In this document: positions 41,421-48,323 of the stretch, in pieces
Position numbering within the stretch: the first letter of the stretch is position 1
How the letters are laid out: each line of letters opens with the position of its first letter
Assembly: GCF_000013745.1 (NCBI RefSeq)
Contig: NC_007925.1
Location: 1,612,001 to 1,676,000, forward strand
DNA length: 64,000 bases
From: Rhodopseudomonas_A palustris_F
Lineage (GTDB): Bacteria; Pseudomonadota; Alphaproteobacteria; Rhizobiales; Xanthobacteraceae
Reading direction: 5' to 3'
Position numbers and translations under genes: made by a program
The notes under the pieces: generated by a model
Seen by the model: the letters and a program-made list of their open reading frames with translations, nothing else
The model's database searches: none
Told to the model about the DNA's origin: nothing

Positions 41421-42520
41421 GAAGGGTTCTTTGGACGACCGAGCAGCGACGCCATCTCGTCTTCCAGATTTTCGAAGCCGGTCTTCATCGACGGCGGCCC
41501 GGCCGGGGTGATCGGCGGCTGTTCGCCATGTTCGCCCTGGCTATGACCATGGCCCGAATTCGAGCTTTCGCTCGCGCTGCGCGACCGGCTCGGCGGCGGC
41601 TCCGGCGCCACCGGCGGCGAGGCTTCGCGATGCTCGCCGATCGGCCGGCGCAACGCGGCTTCCAGCCGCTGCGCCATGTCGGCGAGGTTCTGGTCGGCGG
41701 CCGACAGCGTCGGCGCCGGCGGCGTTGCAGGAGCGAGTGGCGGCGGCGGCGGCGGCGCGGCACGTTCCGGTGCCGGCGCCCGCGGCAGTTTCATCGCCGG
41801 TTCGCGCATCGGCCGCGGCATGGCCGGCTCGGCGCGCTGCGGACGCTGCGGCGTCGGCTCCAGCCGCGGTTCGGGCCGCGGTTCGGCACGGCTGATCGGT
41901 TCGCTACGGAGCACCGGCTCCGGGCGGAGCTGCGGCTCGGTGCGCAGCTGCGGCTCGGGGCGGAGTTGCGGCTCGGGGCGAAGTTGCGGCTCGGGGCGGA
42001 GCGCTTCAGGTCGGCTCAGCGGCTCCAGGCCGCCCAGCAGATCGTTGCCGCCGCGACGCTCGGCCAGCGGCGGCGGCACCCGCCGCGCTTCTTCGGCGTA
42101 GGACGGACGCACCGGGCGCTGCGGCGGCTCCGGCAGTTGCGGTTCGGTCTGGTCCTGGGGGTCGGGCTCCCAATTGGCGGCTTCCAGCGGCGAAATCCGC
42201 GGCGGCGGCTCGGTGCCGACCGCGGGACGCTGCGGCATCTGCTCGCGGGTCAGATTGCCGCGCACGATGTTGGGTTCGACGACCAGATCGGTCGGGCCGC
42301 CGATCATCAACAGATGTTCGACATTGTCCCGGCGCACCAGCACCAGCCGCCGCCGGCCGTCGACCGCCGCGGCATCGATCACCGCCAGCCGCGGCATCCG
42401 ACCCCGGTTCGCGCTGGCCCCCAGCCGGCTGCCGGCGAATCGGCGGACCAACCAGGCCGCGACGCCGATCAGGGCCAGGACGGCCACGAATGCGAAAAAG
42501 AAGACAACTGGCGACTGCAT
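41417..42520 (-). CDS. fliO: Flagellar biosynthesis protein FliO with extended Pro-rich tail
   Basis: The 367-aa protein has an N-terminal membrane helix (VVFFFAFVAVLALIGVAAWLV, residues 5-25). The FliO core (GRMPRLAVIDAAAVDGRRRLVLVRRDNVEHLLMIGGPTDLVVE) follows. The remaining ~270 residues are a low-complexity Pro/Arg/Glu region with L-R-P-E-P-Q repeats and a short conserved C-terminal helix (NLEDEMASLLGRPK). FliO helps FliP assemble. The long tail is unlike enteric FliO (about 125 aa). Overlaps fliP. Confidence 0.88.
   Translation of the reverse strand: MQSPVVFFFAFVAVLALIGVAAWLVRRFAGSRLGASANRGRMPRLAVIDAAAVDGRRRLVLVRRDNVEHLLMIGGPTDLVVEPNIVRGNLTREQMPQRPAVGTEPPPRISPLEAANWEPDPQDQTEPQLPEPPQRPVRPSYAEEARRVPPPLAERRGGNDLLGGLEPLSRPEALRPEPQLRPEPQLRPEPQLRTEPQLRPEPVLRSEPISRAEPRPEPRLEPTPQRPQRAEPAMPRPMREPAMKLPRAPAPERAAPPPPPPLAPATPPAPTLSAADQNLADMAQRLEAALRRPIGEHREASPPVAPEPPPSRSRSASESSNSGHGHSQGEHGEQPPITPAGPPSMKTGFENLEDEMASLLGRPKNPS
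41917..42002 (-). repeat. 18-bp tandem repeats in fliO
   Basis: Four to five near-identical 18-bp units encode L-R-(P/T)-E-P-Q. They are in frame, so copy-number change would lengthen or shorten the proline-rich tail without breaking the gene. Confidence 0.85.
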
Positions 42521-42913
42521 GCTTTATCCCCGGCAACTCACGTTCTTATCCGCGGCGCCGACATCGTCGGGCCCACGGTCCCTGCGATGCGACGAACGAC
42601 GAACAAATCCTGGTCTTGCCCATCTCTTAAATCTGGCCGGCAAGAGTTGCCGCGCAACGTCTTACATAGCCTAGGAATCGATCGGGCCAAAACGACTTCT
42701 GACGCCAAACCGCCATCAGATGGATCGGTTAGCGCACCATCTGCGGCGAAAATGCGCCGATGCAGCGACTCCGCCACATTCTGCACAGTTAACGCGCCGA
42801 ACGCCTCAGGTATCGCCGCCGGCAAAAATTAACTGCCCGTTAACCATAAGGGCGGCAAATTCTGCCCACCTGAAGCGATCCGCCACAGCGGAACCAGCAG
42901 GCGGAGCAGGCCG
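42521..42913 (+). promoter_or_regulatory. Promoter region of flgB with a perfect CtrA box (42829-42844)
   Basis: TTAA at 42829, seven bases, then TTAAC ending 42844 is an exact CtrA consensus, 70 bp before the flgB start. An extra GTTAAC half-site is at 42788. The gap also must contain the fliO promoter on the other strand. No coding sequence is recognised in these 393 bp. Confidence 0.8.
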
Positions 42914-43324
42914 ATGCCTATCAACGATCTACCGGTTTTGTCGGCGCTACGCACCAAGATGCAATGGCATCAGGAGCGCCAGCGGGTGCTGGCCGACAAT
43001 ATCGCCAATTCCGATACGCCCGGCTTCAAACCGCGCGAACTGATCGAACCGAAATTCACCCCCAGCGGCCAGCTCGCCGCCGGCGGCCCGATGGGGTCGC
43101 TGCCGATGCTGCGCACCAGCGCCAGCCATATCAGCGCCGCCGGCGGGATCGAGAGCTTTGCGCAGGACCGCAACAGCGGCTTCCAGACCCGGCCGGCCGG
43201 CAATGCCGTCAACCTCGAGGACGAGATGCTGAAAACCTCCTCCAACCAGATGGATTACGCCGCCGCCACCTCGCTCTACAGCCGCAGCCTGAGCTTGCTG
43301 AAAACCGCGATCGGCAAGCGCTGA
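42914..43324 (+). CDS. flgB: Flagellar proximal rod protein FlgB
   Basis: The 136-aa protein has LSALRTKMQWHQERQRVLADNIANSDTPGFKPREL, the FlgB signature. The C-terminal helix (EDEMLKTSSNQMDYAAATSLYSRSLSLLKTAIGK) is the second half of the rod coiled coil. It sits at the base of the rod. First gene of flgB-flgC-fliE under the CtrA box. Start preceded by GGCGGAG. Confidence 0.97.
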   Translation: MPINDLPVLSALRTKMQWHQERQRVLADNIANSDTPGFKPRELIEPKFTPSGQLAAGGPMGSLPMLRTSASHISAAGGIESFAQDRNSGFQTRPAGNAVNLEDEMLKTSSNQMDYAAATSLYSRSLSLLKTAIGKR

Positions 43325-43352
43325 GCCGCAGGGCCGTTAGGGAGACCACGCC

Positions 43353-43778
43353 ATGGCCGAAGATTCGATGGATTTCTCCCGCTCGATGGGGATCGCGACC
43401 TCGGGCCTGCGCGCCCAGGCCGCGCGGATGCGGGTGATCTCGGAGAACATCGCCAACGCCGAATCCACCGCGCAGACCCCGGGCGGCGATCCGTATCGCC
43501 GCAAGGTGCCGACCTTCACCTCGGCGCTGGATCGCGCGCTCGACGCCAGGGTGGTCACGCTCGGCCGGGTCAAGCCGGACAATTCCAACTTTCGGGTCAA
43601 ATACGAGCCCGGCAACCCGGCGGCCGACGCCGCCGGCAACGTCAAATACCCCAACGTCAATCCGCTGGTGGAAATGACCGACATGCGCGACGCGCAGCGA
43701 TCCTACGAGGCCAACCTCAACATCATCAGCGCCACGCGGCGCATGATTCAACGCACCCTCGACATCCTCAAGGCGTGA
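43353..43778 (+). CDS. flgC: Flagellar proximal rod protein FlgC
   Basis: The 141-aa protein has SMGIATSGLRAQAARMRVISENIANAEST (rod D0) and ends VNPLVEMTDMRDAQRSYEANLNIISATRRMIQRTLDIL, the FlgC ending. Length normal (about 135-140). It starts 28 bp after flgB with a GGGAG ribosome site and precedes fliE by 14 bp. Confidence 0.97.
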   Translation: MAEDSMDFSRSMGIATSGLRAQAARMRVISENIANAESTAQTPGGDPYRRKVPTFTSALDRALDARVVTLGRVKPDNSNFRVKYEPGNPAADAAGNVKYPNVNPLVEMTDMRDAQRSYEANLNIISATRRMIQRTLDILKA

Positions 43779-43792
43779 TCAGGAGCTGACCC

Positions 43793-44110
43793 ATGGCAAC
43801 CCCCACTGTCGCCGCCAATGCCTATGCGAGCCTCGCCCGGATCATGGAATCGGCCGGCGGCGCCGGCGCCAAGCCGACCGATCTCGGCGGCGGCCAGTCG
43901 TTCGGCGACGTGCTGAAAAACGCGGTCGGCAGCGTGCTGGATTCCGGCCGCAAGTCCGACGCCCAGACCGTGGCGATGGCGTCGGGCAAATCCAACGTGA
44001 TGGATGTGGTGACCGCGGTAGCGGAAACCGACGTCGCGGTCTCGACGCTGGTGTCGGTGCGCGACCGCATGATCCAGTCCTACGAAGACATCATGAAGAT
44101 GTCGATCTGA
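43793..44110 (+). CDS. fliE: Flagellar hook-basal body complex protein FliE
   Basis: The 105-aa protein joins the MS-ring to the rod. The C-terminal half (SFGDVLKNAVGSVL, AVAETDVAVSTLVSVRDRMIQSYEDIMKMSI) is the FliE core. ATG follows AGGAG. Last gene before a repeat-A element that separates it from fliQ. Confidence 0.95.
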   Translation: MATPTVAANAYASLARIMESAGGAGAKPTDLGGGQSFGDVLKNAVGSVLDSGRKSDAQTVAMASGKSNVMDVVTAVAETDVAVSTLVSVRDRMIQSYEDIMKMSI

Positions 44111-44170
44111 GTGTTGCTGACTCTTACCCTGCTGCTGATCGAAGATGCTGAGTGGAATCACCAGAGCCTC

Positions 44171-44306
44171 GTGTCCCGGACGCCGAGCAGCGCTGTTGCG
44201 CTGCGACGCGAGCCGGGACCTTCGCAAAGGCGGCATCCGTAACGGCCCCGGCTCTGCGGCGCACCACGCCGCAAGTGCGGCGCGTTGCGCCGCGTCCGGG
44301 GCACGC
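44171..44306 (-). repeat. Dispersed repeat family A, copy 3 (between fliE and fliQ)
   Basis: Inverted orientation: it starts GTGTCCCGGACGC and ends GTCCGGGGCACGC. It interrupts what is otherwise a tight flgB-flgC-fliE-fliQ-fliR-flhB run, leaving a 291-bp gap (44111-44401). Its hairpins could reduce read-through between rod genes and export-gate genes. Confidence 0.8.
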
Positions 44307-44401
44307 TTCCACCCTAACGCCTCTAATTGGGGTCGGCCGTAACATTGGTGCTGATCTCGCAATGACGAACTTGAACGGCCTCGGCCACCAAAGGACTTGA
44401 A

Positions 44402-44665
44402 ATGACCGGCATGGAAACCCTCGACGTCGCGCGCGACGCGATCTGGACCATCGTCATCGTGTCGTCGCCGCTGATGGTGGTCGGCCTGGTGGTCGGCGTG
44501 GCGGTGTCGCTGGTGCAGGCGCTGACCCAGATCCAGGAACAGACCCTGGTTTTCGTGCCGAAAATCATCGCCATCTTCGTCACCTTGATCTTGGCGCTGC
44601 CGTTCATGGCCGACGCGATGCACAGCCACATGATGCGGATTTCGTCGCGAATCATGGGAGGCTAG
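44402..44665 (+). CDS. fliQ: Flagellar type III export protein FliQ
   Basis: The 87-aa protein has two membrane helices (AIWTIVIVSSPLMVVGLVVGVAVSLVQALTQIQEQTLVFVPKIIAIFVTLIL), the classic FliQ hairpin. It contributes to the FliP5Q4R1 export gate. Length exact for the family. No close ribosome site other than GGACTTGAA is seen. fliR follows after 91 bp. Confidence 0.97.
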   Translation: MTGMETLDVARDAIWTIVIVSSPLMVVGLVVGVAVSLVQALTQIQEQTLVFVPKIIAIFVTLILALPFMADAMHSHMMRISSRIMGG

Positions 44666-44756
44666 GGCATGCTCGGGTCGGGGAGCGCCGGATCCGCGGA
44701 GCCGGCCCGACACCGTCACACCTCATTGCGACGCGACAGCCTCGCACCAGGCGGCC

Positions 44757-45527
44757 ATGCGCATCGATATTTCATTCCTGCCCGCGCTCGCCGCCGCCTT
44801 CATGCTGGTGTTTGCCAGGATCGCCGCGATGGTGATGCTGATGCCGGGGTTCGGCGAAACCAACATCCCGGTGCGCATCAAGCTCGCCATCGCGCTGGTG
44901 TTGACGCTGGTGATCCTGCCGCTGCACCGCTCCGACTACCAGGTCGACATGACGTCGCTGACGCCGCTGATCGTCTTGATGCTGCACGAGATCGTCATCG
45001 GCATCGTGCTGGGGGCCACTGCGCGGGTGACGCTGTCGGCGCTGCAGGTCGCGGGCTCGGTGATCGCCCAGCAACTCGGGCTCGGCTTCGTCACCTCGGT
45101 CGATCCGACCCAGGGCCAGCAGGGCGCGGTGATCGGCAATTTCCTGACGCTGCTCGGGCTGACGCTCTTGTTCGCCACCGACACCCATCATCTGGTGATC
45201 GCCGCGCTCAACGAGAGCTACCGGATCTTTTCGCCCGGCGAGTTCATGTCGAGCGGCGACGTCGCGTCATTGGCCACCCGGGCGTTCGCCGCCGCCTTCA
45301 AGATCGGCATGCAGCTGTCGGCGCCGTTCCTGGTGTTCGGCCTGGTGTTCAACATCGGGCTCGGCGTGTTGGCGCGGCTGATGCCGCAGATGCAGGTGTA
45401 TTTCGTCGGCGTGCCGCTGTCGATCTTCGCCGGCTTCTTGATCTTCGGCGCCGTGCTGGCGACGATGATGCACACCTTCCTGGACTACTTCATCGCGGTC
45501 ATGCATCAGCTGATCCCCGGACTGTGA
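44757..45527 (+). CDS. fliR: Flagellar type III export protein FliR
   Basis: The 256-aa polytopic protein begins RIDISFLPALAAAFMLVFARIAAMVMLMPGFGETNIPVRIKLAIAL. It contains LGLGFVTSVDPTQGQQGAVIGNF and LVFNIGLGVLARLMPQMQVYFVGVPLSI, all FliR hallmarks. It caps the FliPQR gate and contacts FlhB, whose gene follows 10 bp later. Confidence 0.97.
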   Translation: MRIDISFLPALAAAFMLVFARIAAMVMLMPGFGETNIPVRIKLAIALVLTLVILPLHRSDYQVDMTSLTPLIVLMLHEIVIGIVLGATARVTLSALQVAGSVIAQQLGLGFVTSVDPTQGQQGAVIGNFLTLLGLTLLFATDTHHLVIAALNESYRIFSPGEFMSSGDVASLATRAFAAAFKIGMQLSAPFLVFGLVFNIGLGVLARLMPQMQVYFVGVPLSIFAGFLIFGAVLATMMHTFLDYFIAVMHQLIPGL

Positions 45528-45537
45528 GGGGCTGAGC

Positions 45538-46614
45538 ATGTCCGACGACGATTCCTCGGAAAAAACCCAAGACCCTACGCAAAAGCGTCTCGACGACGCT
45601 CTCGAACGCGGCGACGTCGCCAAGAGCCAGGAGGTCAACACCTGGTTCATGATCGCCGGCGCCACGCTGGTGCTGTCGTCGTTCTCCGGATCGGTCGGCA
45701 GCGGGCTGCAGAACCCGCTGCGCAACCTGATCGAGAACTCCTGGATGATCCGCACCGACGGCGCCGGGCTGATGGCGCTGACGCAGAGCCTGCTGTACGC
45801 CGCGATCGCCGCGATGGGGGTGCCGTTCCTGATGCTGATCATCGCGGCGCTGGCCGGCAATATGTTGCAGCACCGGCTGGTGTTTTCGGCGGAGGGGCTG
45901 AAGCCGAAATTCAGCAAGATCTCGCCGTTGGCCGGCGCCAAGCGGCTGTTCGGCAAGCAGGCGGCGGCGAATTTCCTCAAGGGGCTGTTCAAGGTGATCG
46001 CGCTCGGCGCGGTGATGGTGGCGATCCTGTGGCCGGAGCGCTACCGGCTCGACGCCATGATCCGGCTCGACATCGGCGCCATCATGGGCCTCACCATCGC
46101 GTTGACGCTGAAGCTGATGGCCGCGGTGGTGGCGATGCTGGCGGCGGTGGCGATCGCCGATTTCTTCTTTCAGTACCGCACCTGGTACGAAAAGCAGAAG
46201 ATGTCGCTGCAGGAGGTCAAGGAAGAGCACAAGCAGTCGGAAGGCGACCCCCATATCAAGGGCCGGATCCGGCAGATCCGCCATCAGCGGATGCGCAAGC
46301 GGATGATGGCGGCGGTGCCGCAGGCCTCGGTGGTGATCACCAACCCGACCCACTATTCGGTGGCGTTGTCCTACGAAAACGGCATGTCGGCGCCGATCTG
46401 CGTCGCCAAGGGCGTCGACTCGATCGCGTTCAAGATCCGCGAAGTCGCCAAGGCGCACGACGTGCCGATCATCGAAAACGTGCCGCTGGCGCGCGCGCTG
46501 TACGCCACGGTGAAGATCGACGAAGAGATCCCGGTCGAGCACTATCATGCGGTGGCGGAGATCATCGGCTATGTGATGGGCCTGAAGCGCGGCTTGTCGG
46601 GCCGGCGGCGGTGA
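45538..46614 (+). CDS. flhB: Flagellar type III export switch protein FlhB
   Basis: The 358-aa protein begins with a short cytoplasmic N-terminus (SEKTQDPTQKRLDDALERGDVAKSQEVN) and has four membrane helices. Its cytoplasmic domain contains the autocleavage site N-P-T-H (VVITNPTHYSVAL). Cleavage switches export from rod/hook to filament substrates. Length is typical. Last gene of the export run; a foreign two-gene cassette on the other strand follows. Confidence 0.98.
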   Translation: MSDDDSSEKTQDPTQKRLDDALERGDVAKSQEVNTWFMIAGATLVLSSFSGSVGSGLQNPLRNLIENSWMIRTDGAGLMALTQSLLYAAIAAMGVPFLMLIIAALAGNMLQHRLVFSAEGLKPKFSKISPLAGAKRLFGKQAAANFLKGLFKVIALGAVMVAILWPERYRLDAMIRLDIGAIMGLTIALTLKLMAAVVAMLAAVAIADFFFQYRTWYEKQKMSLQEVKEEHKQSEGDPHIKGRIRQIRHQRMRKRMMAAVPQASVVITNPTHYSVALSYENGMSAPICVAKGVDSIAFKIREVAKAHDVPIIENVPLARALYATVKIDEEIPVEHYHAVAEIIGYVMGLKRGLSGRRR

Positions 46615-46696
46615 AGCCGAGCATCGCCTTGTTAAGGTGTGGTGCCAGCAGGCAGGATCACGCACGATCCATTGGCAGTTGAACTATTTCGTCAGC

Positions 46697-47443
46697 TCAA
46701 GCCGCGCGTCGATACTGTTCTGCTGAAGACTCGGCGGGCAGAATCCTGGATGTCCGGCCGAGAACCAGAAGACGGGGCGTCTTTTCAGGGTTGGTTACAA
46801 CCGCAATCCTCTTCGGAGCGATTTCTTCCCCAAGATCCATTACATCTAGAAACTTAGTAACGGCGCTATTCACCGAATTGGCGTAGGGCGTGACAATTTC
46901 GAAGAGAGCCAGCTTGCCCTCTATTTGAAGTCCAGCATCAAAGTCCCAGCTTTCGGAAGAGCCCTGGAAGCGTACCGGTTCGCGGGCAATCGCAGCGGCG
47001 CCGTAGGCCGTTTGCAGCTTATCCCAGAGGTCGGCTCGATGATCCGCGTGCTCCGTGGCTGCATGATGCAGCGCGGCATTTTCGACCGCGGTTTTGGCCG
47101 CGTTTGCGACCGCGATCACCGCCGGGACCAGATGAACTTCGGCAACATCGAGATCGAACATCATATGATGATCAAATCGAATGCCAAACCGCTGTGCGAC
47201 GTCCTGTGCAATGCGCTGGAACGACCGTTCCGCTCCCATGAGTCCCGCTTCGCGACGAGCTCCGCCGGCGTCGGACACTAGAAACCCATCCCGCAGGCGC
47301 GAGACTTCAACCCCGACCATAGCTCCGCCGGGATACAGCAGCGGCAGCGATAACCGCACCGTATCCTCGTACGCGGAAACCCTCACCAAAGCCTGAGCGA
47401 CCTCGATGGCGATCTTCTCAATCGTAAGGGCGGATTGCTTCAC
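46697..47443 (-). CDS. Two-domain hypothetical of cassette 3 (DUF1828-like N-terminus)
   Basis: The 248-aa protein has an N-terminal half (TVRLSLPLLYPGGAMVGVEVSRLRDGFLVSDAGGARREAGLMG) resembling DUF1828 proteins. The C-terminal half (FQGSSESWDFDAGLQIEGKLALFEIVTPYANSVNSAVTKFLDVMDL) has a D...E pattern reminiscent of nuclease-like folds such as DUF1829. The family call is tentative. GTG at 47443 is chosen because it overlaps the upstream stop as GTGA; the frame is also open to a TTG at 47464. Lower GC than its neighbours. Convergent with flhB. Confidence 0.6.
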   Translation of the reverse strand: MKQSALTIEKIAIEVAQALVRVSAYEDTVRLSLPLLYPGGAMVGVEVSRLRDGFLVSDAGGARREAGLMGAERSFQRIAQDVAQRFGIRFDHHMMFDLDVAEVHLVPAVIAVANAAKTAVENAALHHAATEHADHRADLWDKLQTAYGAAAIAREPVRFQGSSESWDFDAGLQIEGKLALFEIVTPYANSVNSAVTKFLDVMDLGEEIAPKRIAVVTNPEKTPRLLVLGRTSRILPAESSAEQYRRAA

Positions 47444-48075
47444 AACCACAGGATCACCTGCCAACTGGGAGGACTTGGAAAATCCCCTAAGCCCTCGACG
47501 TTAAATTCTAGCATGACAGAGCGCAGAAAATCGCGGAAGCTCTGTAGATTCCCAGGGAGAGCCACTGCGACCGGCAAATTCCCTTCAGGTCCCGGACCGA
47601 ATGCCTCAACGCCGTACCTTGCATTATCGGCAAAACGATGGACATGACTTCCGTCAATCGTACTTCGAAGCTCTTTGACCCCAAGAAGCTCTTTGACCCC
47701 AAGTCGTTTCAACGCCTTTAGGCTGTTCTGGTGTGGGTCCGACGGCCAGGCGTCCAGTCTGGATATAGTGACAAAAGAGCGTCCGCCAACGACCTCGAGG
47801 GTCGCTGTAACGTCTCGCTGGCGCCGATGAGCCCAGGCCTTGAGGCGCAGGCGGACACCTACCAGGCCAGTTCCGTCTTCATCAGCTAGCTGAAACAATG
47901 CCTCGATTATCTCTGCGGCGACGGTGCGCAAATCGTCCCGGCGGGAATGGACGGCCGTGCCGGCTGTCAGTGTCGCCACTTCCGACCATTCCGGCCACCC
48001 CATGAGCGTCTTTTTGCGCTCGGCGATTTGTCGCCAAGCGTCGGGTACAGCCGAGCTGTCACCGCCCTTGCTCAT
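47440..48075 (-). CDS. Hypothetical protein, first gene of cassette 3
   Basis: The 211-aa protein has no signal or membrane segment. Recognisable pieces are TISRLDAWPSDPHQNSLKALK and a C-terminal DFLRSVMLEFNVEGLGDFPSPPSW. The middle contains a perfect LGVKEL-LGVKEL tandem duplication from an 18-bp DNA repeat. No family could be named with confidence. It starts 248 bp upstream of cckA on the opposite strand and is coupled to the next gene through GTGA. Function unknown; pairing and composition suggest a mobile defence or toxin-antitoxin type unit. Confidence 0.6.
   Translation of the reverse strand: MSKGGDSSAVPDAWRQIAERKKTLMGWPEWSEVATLTAGTAVHSRRDDLRTVAAEIIEALFQLADEDGTGLVGVRLRLKAWAHRRQRDVTATLEVVGGRSFVTISRLDAWPSDPHQNSLKALKRLGVKELLGVKELRSTIDGSHVHRFADNARYGVEAFGPGPEGNLPVAVALPGNLQSFRDFLRSVMLEFNVEGLGDFPSPPSWQVILWL
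47668..47703 (-). repeat. 18-bp tandem duplication inside cassette 3 gene
   Basis: The unit AAGCTCTTTGACCCCAAG-type sequence occurs twice head to tail. It inserts six residues (LGVKEL) in frame, and is probably a recent slippage event. Confidence 0.9.
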
Positions 48076-48323
48076 AAAAGTTTAGACTCCCAACGCATGC
48101 GCAGCTTGACTGCAGCGCGGGACCTTCACAACACCAGTGCCGACGTGTCGAAGCACCTCGCTTCAAGACGAGATTTTTCGTTCACTGTCCCTGAGATGCC
48201 GCACGACCCGCAAAATACCTGCATTATGGGCATGATCCGCTTGCGCAGGCGGCTCCGATTCAGGCACTCAGGGGCAGGCGCGCGCGGACGTCGCGCCGCC
48301 ATCGACGGGATCTGCACAGTCTC

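Noticed and set aside
42538..42825. Leftward open frame upstream of fliO
   Set aside because: No recognisable composition or ribosome site, and it overlaps the CtrA-regulated promoter region of flgB.
44111..44401. Small genes between fliE and fliQ
   Set aside because: The possible frames all fall in repeat A copy 3 and have no ribosome sites.
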